Source: Candidatus Aquicultor sp. (GTDB taxonomy: Bacteria; Actinomycetota; Aquicultoria; Aquicultorales; Aquicultoraceae). From it: a stretch of DNA of 34,966 nt. The DNA lies in NCBI GenBank assembly GCA_030682615.1, contig JAUXNY010000107.1, positions 1 through 34,966 of the forward strand. Direction: 5' to 3'. Position numbers and translations under genes: made by a program. Below, piece by piece: positions 17,552 to 25,475 of this stretch. Each line of letters begins with the position of its first letter. Positions within the stretch are counted from its first letter, which is position 1. The notes beneath the pieces were generated by a model that saw only the letters and a program-made list of their open reading frames with translations, ran no database searches and was not told the DNA's origin.

Positions 17552-18202
17552 ATGGACACGGGCAACACTTACACGATAACTTCACTGGCTCAACAGGAGA
17601 GACGAGCGTGGCGAACATCGATATTCATAGATGGTAATTTTTGGCGCGCACTCGACACGGAAATAGTCGTCGAGCTCGGGCTCCATGAGGGCCAGCGCCT
17701 TTCAGATGAAGAATTGAGCAAGCTGGGCCGCGCGCTCGAAACTAAAAAAGCGTTGGGGAGGGCGTTTAATCTGCTGTCGCATCGCTCTCGCAGTACCAAA
17801 GAGCTCTCAGAACGACTCGCCCGCGCGGGCTTTGAGGCTACCGTCGTCGCGGAGGTCATCGAGAAGCTGCAGAGCCTCAATTATCTCGATGACAACGATT
17901 TCACAGACTCCTGGCTTCAAAACCGTATACAAACTAAGCTATACGGCAAACACCGCATAAAGCACGAGCTTAAGCTTAAAGGGATTGCCGACGACATGAT
18001 AGACGAGCACCTGGCAGCACACTCATCCGACGATAGTGAATATGCGAGAGCATTTAAGCTGGCACAAGGAAAAGTAGGCTCCTATGAGGGCTCGGATGCC
18101 CAAAAGTCACAACAGCGCCTGGGCCGGTTTCTGATGCGCAGAGGTTATAGCTCGGCAATCGCTTACCGGGTCTGCAAAAACATTTTTGCGAATCCTGATT
18201 GA
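17552..18202 (+). CDS. recX: RecA regulatory protein RecX
   Basis: RecX modulates RecA filaments. The 216 residues begin YTITSLAQQERRAWRTSIFIDG, matching the usual N-terminal strand, followed by three-helix repeats: LLSHRSRSTKELSERLARAGF, LQSLNYLDDNDFTDSWLQNR and YGKHRIKHELKLKGI. Its ATG is 8 bases after recA, so it is probably made from the same SOS-induced transcript. No strong ribosome site is visible, consistent with low expression relative to RecA. Confidence 0.92.
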   Translation: MDTGNTYTITSLAQQERRAWRTSIFIDGNFWRALDTEIVVELGLHEGQRLSDEELSKLGRALETKKALGRAFNLLSHRSRSTKELSERLARAGFEATVVAEVIEKLQSLNYLDDNDFTDSWLQNRIQTKLYGKHRIKHELKLKGIADDMIDEHLAAHSSDDSEYARAFKLAQGKVGSYEGSDAQKSQQRLGRFLMRRGYSSAIAYRVCKNIFANPD

Positions 18203-18279
18203 ACCTCGCGCGACGTTGATTGCCGCCGCCAATCCTCAGTTTCTTCGAAATGGTAGCGCCGCGCCAAAAGGCAAATTCC

Positions 18280-18313
18280 TTGACACTAAAATTCTAGAGC
18301 TTTAGTATATAAT
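18280..18313 (+). promoter_or_regulatory. Probable rny promoter
   Basis: A perfect TTGACA (18280-18285) is followed after 17 bases by TAGTAT (18303-18308), overlapping a TATAAT (18308-18313) that would need an unusually long 22-base spacer. It is the only good -35 in the 320-base gap before rny. The resulting leader would be about 200 bases. Confidence 0.55.
18285..18306. promoter_or_regulatory. Operator-like 22-bp dyad in the rny promoter
   Basis: ACTAAA and TTTAGT arms flank a central TCTAGA, with two unpaired positions on each side, so 18 of 22 positions are symmetric. The site fills the -35/-10 spacer. The same half-sites recur nearby at 18355-18384. The regulator is unknown. Confidence 0.4.
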
Positions 18314-18522
18314 TGTAGTTGTAGAAGGCAAAAATGCTCTACTAAGTAAAAACATTTAGTTTTACATAGATTATAAAAACTAAAGAAACGATAAATAGCC
18401 TGTATGGTGCAGCAATGAGGCGAGTGCATAGCCACAGCCGGCTGAAGGGCGCTATTTTAACTTAGAGAGATTTTTGCCGAGCAATAGCTCGGTATTTTTT
18501 ATTTAAATGGAAGGAGGCAGCA
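18314..18522 (+). promoter_or_regulatory. Structured 5' leader of rny, riboswitch-like
   Basis: No protein gene is visible in this leader. From 18393 it can fold into a closed element. P1 is AAATAGC (18393-18399) with GCTATTT (18451-18457). P2 is CTGT-GG with CCACAG (18432-18437) and a two-base bulge. P3 is TGCA (18408-18411) with TGCA (18425-18428) capped by a 13-base loop. A terminator-like hairpin follows directly before the ribosome site. An upstream stem pairs TTTAGTTTT (18355-18363) with AAAACTAAA (18376-18384). I could not match it to a known riboswitch class. Confidence 0.45.
18477..18500 (+). terminator. Terminator/attenuator hairpin in the rny leader
   Basis: CCGAGC and GCTCGG form a perfect 6-bp stem around an AATA tetraloop, followed by TATTTTTT. 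It stands only 22 bases before the rny ATG and so would act on rny itself or end a short leader RNA. Confidence 0.75.
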
Positions 18523-20067
18523 ATGGACCAAGTGCTAATTTATGTTTTAGTAGGCATCATAGCCGCAGCAGCCGGCGTTGCGACAGGATACGCTATCCGT
18601 CGCATTTCGTCCGAAGCTAAAATCGCCTCCGCCGAAGAAGCCGCAAAACGAATATTATCTGAAGCAGAAAAGGAAGCTGAGCAGCGAAAAAAGGAAGCTT
18701 TGATCAATGCCAAGGATGAGATTCATGCAGTCCGCTCAGAGAATGAGCGAGAGATGCGCGATCGGCGGAACGAGATCCAGCGATTAGAGAAGCGCCTCAC
18801 GCAAAAAGAGGAGTCGCTCGATTCAAGGTCTAACGGGCTCGACAGAAGAGAACGAGGCTTGACCGACAAAGAAAAAGAGATGGCGAAAATCGAGGGTGAA
18901 CTATCCGAGATTTACGAAAAAGAAATGCGTTTGCTAGAGCAAATCGCGGGCTTGACAGCGCAAGACGCGCGTCAGCTGCTCTTAAAGAGAGTGGAGGATG
19001 AGACGAGACACGAAACAGCGATGATGATCCGCGAAATCGAGGCGAAAGCCAAGGACGAGGCGGACAAGAAATCGCGCGATATTATCGCCCTCGCCATCCA
19101 GCGTTGCGCGGCAGACCACGTGGCTGAGACAACCGTCTCGGTCGTGCCCCTGCCAAGCGACGAGATGAAAGGACGTATTATCGGACGGGAAGGACGCAAT
19201 ATCCGCACGTTCGAGAATATCTCCGGTATCAACCTGATCATCGACGATACTCCCGAGGCAGTCATCCTGTCGAGCTTCGACCCGGTCAGGCGCGAAATCG
19301 CAAGGCTAACTCTGGAGCGGCTTATCGCGGATGGACGGATTCATCCGGCGCGCATCGAGCAGATGTACGAGAAAGCTCGCGAAGAGGTCGACGCGCATAT
19401 CCGCGAGGTCGGCGAGCAAGCGACGTTCGACACCGACATTCACGGTCTGCACCATGAACTTATCAGGGTCTTGGGCAGGCTCAAGTACAGGACGAGCTAC
19501 GGTCAGAACGTCCTGCAGCACTCGATTGAAGTAGCGCATCTGGCAGGCATCATGGCGGCGGAACTAGGCGCGGACATAAAGCTTGCTAGAAGAGCAGGGC
19601 TACTCCATGACCTGGGGAAAGCTATCGACCATGAAGTCGAAGGACCACACGCGGTAATCGGCGCCGAGCTCGCGAAGCGCTTCCATGAGCATGCGCAGGT
19701 CGTCCATGCCATCGGAGCTCATCACGGTGAGATAGACCCGAATACGGTCGAGGCGGTGCTCGTTCAAGCGGCTGACGCGATTTCCGGCGCACGCCCCGGC
19801 GCACGCAGGGAGACTCTCGAAAGCTATATCAAGCGCCTTGAGAAGCTCGAGGCAATCGCCGAATCACACAGCGGCGTCGAGAAATGCTACGCCATGCAGG
19901 CAGGGCGCGAGCTGAGAATCATGGTAAAACCGGCGGGAATCGATGACGCGATGGCCGACTTGATGGCCAGAGACATCGCCAAACAAATCGAGGGTGAACT
20001 CGAATATCCGGGACAAATAAAGGTCATAGTCATCCGGGAACACCGCGCCATAGAGTACGCGAAGTAG
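18523..20067 (+). CDS. rny: Ribonuclease Y
   Basis: RNase Y is the membrane-anchored endoribonuclease that starts mRNA decay in many Gram-positive bacteria. The 514 residues contain an N-terminal transmembrane helix ([20 protein letters not shown]), a long coiled coil to about residue 180, a KH domain with [19 protein letters not shown], and an HD domain with [10 protein letters not shown] and [12 protein letters not shown] plus AHHGEI. AAGGAGG lies about 6 bases before the ATG. It is preceded by a long structured leader and closed by a strong terminator, so it is a single-gene unit. Confidence 0.97.
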   Translation: MDQVLIYVLVGIIAAAAGVATGYAIRRISSEAKIASAEEAAKRILSEAEKEAEQRKKEALINAKDEIHAVRSENEREMRDRRNEIQRLEKRLTQKEESLDSRSNGLDRRERGLTDKEKEMAKIEGELSEIYEKEMRLLEQIAGLTAQDARQLLLKRVEDETRHETAMMIREIEAKAKDEADKKSRDIIALAIQRCAADHVAETTVSVVPLPSDEMKGRIIGREGRNIRTFENISGINLIIDDTPEAVILSSFDPVRREIARLTLERLIADGRIHPARIEQMYEKAREEVDAHIREVGEQATFDTDIHGLHHELIRVLGRLKYRTSYGQNVLQHSIEVAHLAGIMAAELGADIKLARRAGLLHDLGKAIDHEVEGPHAVIGAELAKRFHEHAQVVHAIGAHHGEIDPNTVEAVLVQAADAISGARPGARRETLESYIKRLEKLEAIAESHSGVEKCYAMQAGRELRIMVKPAGIDDAMADLMARDIAKQIEGELEYPGQIKVIVIREHRAIEYAK

Positions 20068-20083
20068 GATAAAGACGAATGCA

Positions 20084-20114
20084 TAGAGGGCTGGAGACAG
20101 CCCTCTATTTTTTT
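20084..20114 (+). terminator. Rho-independent terminator of rny
   Basis: TAGAGGGCTG and CAGCCCTCTA form a perfect 10-bp stem around a GAGA tetraloop, followed by seven T residues. Confidence 0.95.
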
Positions 20115-20183
20115 GTCTGCTCTCAACTTAAAAATCGAGACGCGAGCGCATGCTTCGGCCGCGCCCCCTCATCATTCTTATAT

Positions 20184-20212
20184 TTGACAAAGACCCATAT
20201 ACGCAGGACAAT
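20184..20212 (+). promoter_or_regulatory. Probable promoter of the GHKL ATPase gene
   Basis: A perfect TTGACA (20184-20189), a 17-base spacer and GACAAT (20207-20212), placed 36 bases before the chosen ATG. The preceding terminator makes an own promoter necessary. Confidence 0.55.
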
Positions 20213-20248
20213 AGAGACAAGTACACAGTGCTGGCGGTAGGTATCATC

Positions 20249-21343
20249 ATGGCAGAGAAAGAGAACAACCCCCTAATAAACTTCGTAGCAAACCTAACCG
20301 GAAATCAATACCTCAAAGTAGAGGAAGACCTCGGTCAGGGTTTCGTTCGCCTCAACATAAGCGAGGCCGAACGCCGGCAAGCAAAACACGATATCCAATC
20401 GATGGAAGATATCGTCCTCGAGATGCTCAGAAATTCCCGCGACGCCGGAGCGTCGAGAATCTTCATAGCGTCGACCAAAGAAGATAATCTCATCCGCAAA
20501 GTGACTATAATCGACGACGGGGACGGCATCCCCACCGAGGTTCACGAAAGAGTCTTTGAGCCGCGGGTCACATCCAAGCTCGAAAACCTCATTACCGACC
20601 GGTACGGAATCCACGGCCGCGGCATGGCGCTCTTTTCGATAAAACAGGTCTCCGACGAGATCGACTTGGTTTTTTCGGCTCCCGGAAGGGGTACTGTATT
20701 TAGAGTACAGACTAGCACAGGCCTTCTTAGCGAGAGAAAAGACCAGTCGACATATCCGACTATAAAGTATCGCAATGGCGAGCCGATAATCATCAAGGGA
20801 CCGCATAACATAATACGAACGGTGCTCGAGTTCAACCTCGACCACCAGCACCTTGAAATATATCTCGGTTCACCGACAGAAGTGCTGGCGACAATGCACA
20901 TGATGTGCCTCGAAGAGAAGGCGCGCGGGACAAGCGCGAAGTCCGAGGACTACAAGATCTGGCGGTGTTTGAAACCGATTAAAGCGGCCGGCATTTTATC
21001 GGATATCGCGGAACGCCGACTCGGCCTGAAGGTCTCTATCAGAAACGCGCAAAGGATCATGAGCGAGCGAATCGTCACGCTCAAACCATTGCTGGAGACG
21101 CTCACGGCCAAGCAGGAAGAGCAAGACGAGCCCGAACGCAAAAGAATAGACCTTATGAAGACAGAGCCTCTGGCAAAAAGGATTTCGCAAGCGGACCTTG
21201 AGCATATCGCGCACAAAGTCAGCGATGAACTCAAAATTATCGGTGATAAGTATTTTATGGAAATATCGCCTGATCCGGAGGTTTCTGCAGATAAGGATTG
21301 TATTAGGGTAACGATTAAGCTACAATCAAAAGGGATATTTTAA
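20249..21343 (+). CDS. GHKL-type ATP-binding protein next to spoVS, function unknown
   Basis: A 364-residue soluble protein with a GHKL (Bergerat) ATPase fold. The N-box is EMLRNSRDAGA (E58, N62, D65), the G1 box IIDDGDGIP (89-95) and the G2 box GIHGRGMALFS (120-130). No H-box or dimerisation/phosphoacceptor region precedes it, so it is not an ordinary histidine kinase; RNSRDAGA resembles the MutL/Hsp90-like or MORC-like form. The part after residue 200 is unlike known kinases and ends in a charged domain (AKRISQADLEHIAHKVSDELK). The ATG at 20249 lies after the promoter; an earlier in-frame start at 20150 would precede it. spoVS follows 100 bases later. Confidence 0.82.
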   Translation: MAEKENNPLINFVANLTGNQYLKVEEDLGQGFVRLNISEAERRQAKHDIQSMEDIVLEMLRNSRDAGASRIFIASTKEDNLIRKVTIIDDGDGIPTEVHERVFEPRVTSKLENLITDRYGIHGRGMALFSIKQVSDEIDLVFSAPGRGTVFRVQTSTGLLSERKDQSTYPTIKYRNGEPIIIKGPHNIIRTVLEFNLDHQHLEIYLGSPTEVLATMHMMCLEEKARGTSAKSEDYKIWRCLKPIKAAGILSDIAERRLGLKVSIRNAQRIMSERIVTLKPLLETLTAKQEEQDEPERKRIDLMKTEPLAKRISQADLEHIAHKVSDELKIIGDKYFMEISPDPEVSADKDCIRVTIKLQSKGIF

Positions 21344-21361
21344 CATTTCTGCAAAATTATA

Positions 21362-21389
21362 GCAGGACTTTCTTAGAACCGCATCGAAT
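21362..21389 (+). promoter_or_regulatory. Possible sigma-H-like promoter of spoVS
   Basis: GCAGGACTT, 12 bases, then ATCGAAT resembles the Bacillus sigma-H pattern RnAGGAwww-N12-RnnGAAT, with one mismatch in the first element. spoVS is sigma-H dependent in Bacillus. Whether this organism has such a sigma factor cannot be seen here. Confidence 0.3.
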
Positions 21390-21443
21390 AACAGTATTAC
21401 AGCTTGTCATAATATTTAGACGTAGACCGCTAAGGAGGAATTT

Positions 21444-21704
21444 ATGGAAGTACTTAAGGTTTCATCAAAATCGAGCCCCAACGCCGTGGCCGGAGCTTTA
21501 GCCGGAGTGGTAAGAGAGCGCGGAGTCGCGGAAATGCAGGTAATAGGAGCCGGCGCACTCAATCAAGCAGTCAAGGCCATAGCTATCGCGCGAGGATTCG
21601 TAGCGCCCGGCGGACTCGACCTGGTATGCAAGCCGTCGTTTGCAGACATTACGATCAATGGCGAAGAGCGAACCGCTATCAGGTTGCTTGTAGAACCTAA
21701 GTAG
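21444..21704 (+). CDS. spoVS: Stage V sporulation protein S
   Basis: SpoVS is a small Alba-like protein involved in sporulation and cell-division control in Bacillus; it also occurs in non-sporulating phyla. The 86 residues start MEVLKVSSKSSPNAVAGALAG and contain VIGAGALNQAVKAIAIARGFVAPGG and DITINGEERTAIRLLVEP, almost identical to the family. AAGGAGG lies 6 bases before the ATG, suggesting strong translation. It stands between the GHKL ATPase gene and a strong terminator. Its presence does not by itself prove sporulation. Confidence 0.97.
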   Translation: MEVLKVSSKSSPNAVAGALAGVVRERGVAEMQVIGAGALNQAVKAIAIARGFVAPGGLDLVCKPSFADITINGEERTAIRLLVEPK

Positions 21705-21762
21705 CAATCGGCTATTATATAAATATCTAATAGTTTGCTAACGGTTTAATAAAGCCTATAAG

Positions 21763-21797
21763 GCTGTGCTAAGATAATCTTTGCACAGCTTTTTTTT
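21763..21797 (+). terminator. Rho-independent terminator of spoVS
   Basis: GCTGTGC (21763-21769) pairs with GCACAGC (21783-21789), the inner bases extend the stem across one mismatch, and eight T residues follow. An alternative short stem AGCCT/AGGCT (21753-21765) overlaps its left arm. Confidence 0.92.
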
Positions 21798-21843
21798 GTG
21801 TAAAAACCAAGCCAGTTGACCACTCTCGATTTAAGGGGCGCGC

Positions 21844-22662
21844 ATGCCGGTTGACCTACATATTCATACAACGGCTTCAGATGGAAGCTTCACACCAAAA
21901 GAAGTCGTTGAAATCGCTGCCGCGTCGAACCTGCGGACGATTGCCATCGCCGACCACGATACGGTAGCGGCGCTAGGGAACGCCCGGCGCTATGGAGCCG
22001 AACTCGGTGTGGGCATAATACCCGCCATCGAACTGAGCTCGCGCTATAAGGGCAAAGATATCCACATCCTCGGATACTATGTCGATGACAAGAACGAAAA
22101 ACTGTTAGCTTCACTCGAGCGTCTTCGCGCCTCTAGAGAAGAACGCGCCAGGCGCATCGTCGAATGCCTCCAAGGCATTGGCGTGGATATAGACTTCTCG
22201 AACGTCCTTGAACAAGCCAAGAACGCCTCGGTCGGCAGACCGCATATCGCAAGGGCCATGGTTAGAAGTGGCTACGTGAGCGACTTCAGAGCGGCGTTCA
22301 CACAATTTCTAAAACGGGGGGCACCCTGTTTTTTAGAGAAATTCGTCTATCCGCTGCAGGCGACGATAGAGATTATTCACAACGCCGGGGGCCTTGCCGT
22401 CTTCGCTCACCCCGGGCTTGCTAAACTAGACGAGCATATCGACGAGTTCATCGCCTTTGGCCTCGACGGATTCGAGGCGTACCATGTCGAGCACTCCGAG
22501 CGAGATACCAAACGCTATTTAAGGCTTGCCGAGAAAAAGGGCTTGTTGGTGACCGGGGGATCCGATTGTCATGGACCGGTCTCGACGCATGGTCAGCGGC
22601 TTGGCCAGTTTCTCGTCCCCGACGAGGTCGTCGATTCGCTCTCAGCGGCTGCTAATCGCTGA
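21844..22662 (+). CDS. PHP-domain phosphoesterase (RNase AM / YciV-like)
   Basis: A 272-residue PHP-fold metal-dependent phosphoesterase. Metal motifs are visible in order: DLHIHTTASDGSFTP near the N-terminus, AIADHDTVAA, PAIELSS, the FAHPG motif and GSDCHGP near the C-terminus. This layout matches the stand-alone YciV/TrpH group, which includes the 5'-3' exonuclease RNase AM and 3',5'-nucleotide bisphosphate phosphatases. The exact substrate here is not established. GGGG precedes the ATG; miaB follows with its own promoter. Confidence 0.9.
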   Translation: MPVDLHIHTTASDGSFTPKEVVEIAAASNLRTIAIADHDTVAALGNARRYGAELGVGIIPAIELSSRYKGKDIHILGYYVDDKNEKLLASLERLRASREERARRIVECLQGIGVDIDFSNVLEQAKNASVGRPHIARAMVRSGYVSDFRAAFTQFLKRGAPCFLEKFVYPLQATIEIIHNAGGLAVFAHPGLAKLDEHIDEFIAFGLDGFEAYHVEHSERDTKRYLRLAEKKGLLVTGGSDCHGPVSTHGQRLGQFLVPDEVVDSLSAAANR

Positions 22663-22699
22663 TACAGAGCGCGGCCTTGCCGGAAGCGGCGCCTGGTTA

Positions 22700-22728
22700 C
22701 TGAAGTTTTGCCGCACATTTGTTACAAT
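22700..22728 (+). promoter_or_regulatory. miaB promoter for a likely leaderless transcript
   Basis: CTGAAG (22700-22705), a 17-base spacer and TACAAT (22723-22728). The miaB ATG is 8 bases after the -10 element, where transcription would be expected to start, and no ribosome site lies between. Confidence 0.5.
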
Positions 22729-22735
22729 ATTTGCC

Positions 22736-24064
22736 ATGAAGAAATTCCATATAATGACCTTTGGTTGCCAGATGAACAAGCATGATTCGGAACGCATGGC
22801 CGGACTCCTCATAGAGCGCGGCTACGCGCCCTGCGGCGACCCCTCAGAAGCCGATGTCATCATCTTCAACACCTGCGCTGTCCGCCAACACGCCGAAGAC
22901 CGTTTTTTTGGAAACCTAAACAACCTGAAGGCCGATAAAAAAGCCAACCCGGACCTTATTATCGCGGTGGGAGGGTGCGTCGCGCAAGCCGAGCGCGAGC
23001 GCATCTTAGAGAAATCCCCGCATGTCGACATCGTATTCGGCACGCACAATATGCCCAATCTCGGTTTCATGGTCGAAGCCGCGGAGCAGGGCAGACGCGC
23101 GGTCTGCGCCGTCGCCGATGAGATAGAGATATTGCCGACCGCCGTGCCGAGCGCGCGCGAAGAAGCGCACCATGCGTGGGTTCCAATCATTATCGGCTGC
23201 AATAACTTCTGCAGCTATTGCATCGTCCCGCATACGCGTGGGCGCGAGACGAGCCGAACGCAAGAGGATATAGTCAATGAGGTCGAGCGACTTGTCTCCG
23301 AAGGGGTCATCGAGATAACGCTTCTGGGCCAGAACGTCAATTCCTATGGGCGCGACATCTATGGCGGAAGCAGGTTCGCACAGCTCTTGAACAGGCTCAA
23401 CGACGTAGCCGGCCTACGCCGGATACGCTTTATGACGTCACACCCGAAAGACCTGACCGACGACATCATCTACGCCATCGCAAACGGTGATAAGATCTGC
23501 GAGCACATTCATCTGCCGGTACAAGCGGGCTCGGACAGGCTTCTTGATGCCATGAACAGAAAATACACAAAAGAAGGATATTTGGCGACGATTTCGAAGA
23601 TATATGAAGCGATACCCGGAGTCAGCATCACGACCGACATTATGGTGGGATTTCCAGGTGAGGCCGAGGAAGATTTTTTGCACACCTTGGACGTAGTCGA
23701 AAAAGCGCGGTTCGATGCGGCGTATACCTTTATCTTCTCGCCGCGCGAGGGCACGCCGGCTGCGAAAATGGCGAACGAGGTACCGGCCGGTATAAAATCG
23801 GAGCGATTCGACCGGCTCCTGGCCCTGCTGAACCGAATAAACCTCGAGAACAACTTGGCGCTCCTTGGCCAAGAGCTAGCGGTCTTTGTTGAAAGCGTCA
23901 GCAAGAGGGACGAAAGCATACTGACCGGGAGAACCCGGACTAATAAAATAGTCAATTTCGAAGGGGCCGTCGACTTAGTCCATACTGAGGCGGTTATCCG
24001 AATAACCCAAGCAAAAACGTGGTCTTTACGCGGTGAGCTACTCGAAGTAGCGGTTAAAAGCTAG
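22736..24064 (+). CDS. miaB: tRNA-2-methylthio-N6-dimethylallyladenosine synthase MiaB
   Basis: MiaB methylthiolates i6A37 in tRNAs, the step after MiaA. The 442-residue protein has TFGCQMNKHDSERMAG (C11), FNTCAVRQHAEDRFFGN (C47) and GGCVAQ (C81), the three cysteines of the auxiliary cluster. The radical SAM motif is CNNFCSYC (C155, C159, C162), and a TRAM domain ends the protein. NTCAVR and GCQMN separate it from RimO. The start at 22736 is chosen because MKKFHIMTFGCQMN is the normal N-terminus; the frame extends upstream to 22571 inside the PHP gene but without conservation. Confidence 0.96.
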   Translation: MKKFHIMTFGCQMNKHDSERMAGLLIERGYAPCGDPSEADVIIFNTCAVRQHAEDRFFGNLNNLKADKKANPDLIIAVGGCVAQAERERILEKSPHVDIVFGTHNMPNLGFMVEAAEQGRRAVCAVADEIEILPTAVPSAREEAHHAWVPIIIGCNNFCSYCIVPHTRGRETSRTQEDIVNEVERLVSEGVIEITLLGQNVNSYGRDIYGGSRFAQLLNRLNDVAGLRRIRFMTSHPKDLTDDIIYAIANGDKICEHIHLPVQAGSDRLLDAMNRKYTKEGYLATISKIYEAIPGVSITTDIMVGFPGEAEEDFLHTLDVVEKARFDAAYTFIFSPREGTPAAKMANEVPAGIKSERFDRLLALLNRINLENNLALLGQELAVFVESVSKRDESILTGRTRTNKIVNFEGAVDLVHTEAVIRITQAKTWSLRGELLEVAVKS

Positions 24065-24104
24065 TGTCGTGGTCATGCCGTTTTGAGCGGCAAAGGGGGA
24101 GCTA

Positions 24105-25475
24105 ATGCCTGTTGTAATCGGTTGCTTGATGCCTCACCCGCCTATTATTATCCCTGACATAGGCAGGGATAATATCGATCGCGTATCGTCTACTGTGCGG
24201 GCGATGGATGTCGTATGCGCCGCTATCGCCAAGGCCAATCCTGAGACACTCGTCGTCATATCACCCCACAGCGCCGGTTTTGCCGATAGTATAGCGGTCA
24301 AAGCGACCCGGATTCTGGCCGGCTCATTCAAGGACTTCGGTGCCCCGAATATCCGCCTGATAGCAAATCTAGACGAAGAACTGCTCGCCGCATTGTTCGT
24401 CGAGGCCGATAGGTATGGCGTATCCCTGACCAAAATCGGAAACGACCACATCAAACTATTCCAGTCGGAGGAACTCGACCACGGCGTCCTTGTGCCGCTT
24501 TACTTCATTCAAAGATATATCGACGTCCCGGTGGTATCGCTCGCTGTGAGTTACGCGGGAGCGGACGAGCACTACACGCTAGGCGTCGCTATCGAGAAAG
24601 CCGCTAACCGTGCCGGCAGGAGAGTGGCCGTCATCGCCAGCGGTGACCTCTCGCACCGGCTCACCCCGGGTGCGCCCGCCGGCTTTAACCCGCGCGGAAT
24701 CGACTTCGACGCGAAGATAGACGGGATAATCGACACAGGAGACTTCAATGAACTCTTCGAACTCGACCCGATGCTCGTCGAAGATGCCGGCGAATGCGGC
24801 CTGCGTTCGATATACGCGCTTGCGGGATGCTTTAACGGGCTGCAAGTTCACACCAATATCCATTCTTATGAGGGACCGTTTGGCGTCGGTTACCTGGTGG
24901 CATCGGTTCTTCCAGGTCAACCCGACCCCGAGCGCGAATTCATGGTCCTGGATTTCGGAGAAGAGTTGAGCGAGCCTGTCAGGTTGGCCAAACTCAGCCT
25001 TGAGGAATATATTCGAGTCGGACAAGTCGTCGAGCCACCCGACAATACTCTCCAGGAATTGCTCGACAGACGCGCGGGGGCCTTCGTCTGTATTAAAATC
25101 GATGGCGAACTGAGGGGCTGCATCGGAACGATTCAGCCTGCAGAAGAGAACATCGCGCGAGAAATAATGGCCAATGTCGTCCAGGCCGCCCATGCCGACC
25201 CCCGTTTTACGCCTGTCAGCGAAGCGGAGTTGCCGTTCCTTCAATACTCGGTGGACATTCTGGACGCGCCGGAAAAAATAGATTCGACTTCGCACCTCGA
25301 CCCCAAGCTATACGGAGTGATCGTCAGGAAGGGCGCGAAGACCGGCTTGCTCTTGCCCAATATAGAGGGCGTCGATACGGCCGAGCATCAACTGGCTATC
25401 GCCAAGCAAAAAGCGGGCATACCCGCACATGACGAGACCGCCTTATATAGATTCAAAGTGACCAGGTATGAATAG
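24105..25475 (+). CDS. LigB-like / AMMECR1 fusion (AmmeMemoRadiSam system protein A)
   Basis: A 456-residue two-domain protein. Residues 1-270 form a class III extradiol-dioxygenase-like (LigB) domain: CLMPHPPIIIPDIG, VVISPHSAGF, LDHGVLVPLYFI and VIASGDLSHRL, with its metal-binding histidines. Residues 285-456 form an AMMECR1 domain with the hallmark LRGCIGTIQP, followed by DPRFTPVSEAEL. The family is known as a member of a three-gene set with Memo and a radical-SAM enzyme; the other two are not in this window. Its biochemical function is unestablished. GGGGGAG precedes the ATG. It overlaps miaA by 8 bases, which ties it to tRNA modification by position. Confidence 0.9.
   Translation: MPVVIGCLMPHPPIIIPDIGRDNIDRVSSTVRAMDVVCAAIAKANPETLVVISPHSAGFADSIAVKATRILAGSFKDFGAPNIRLIANLDEELLAALFVEADRYGVSLTKIGNDHIKLFQSEELDHGVLVPLYFIQRYIDVPVVSLAVSYAGADEHYTLGVAIEKAANRAGRRVAVIASGDLSHRLTPGAPAGFNPRGIDFDAKIDGIIDTGDFNELFELDPMLVEDAGECGLRSIYALAGCFNGLQVHTNIHSYEGPFGVGYLVASVLPGQPDPEREFMVLDFGEELSEPVRLAKLSLEEYIRVGQVVEPPDNTLQELLDRRAGAFVCIKIDGELRGCIGTIQPAEENIAREIMANVVQAAHADPRFTPVSEAELPFLQYSVDILDAPEKIDSTSHLDPKLYGVIVRKGAKTGLLLPNIEGVDTAEHQLAIAKQKAGIPAHDETALYRFKVTRYE

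Noticed and set aside
24579-25295. 238-residue frame antisense to the LigB-AMMECR1 fusion
   Set aside because: Mirror frame of a conserved gene. No support on the minus strand.
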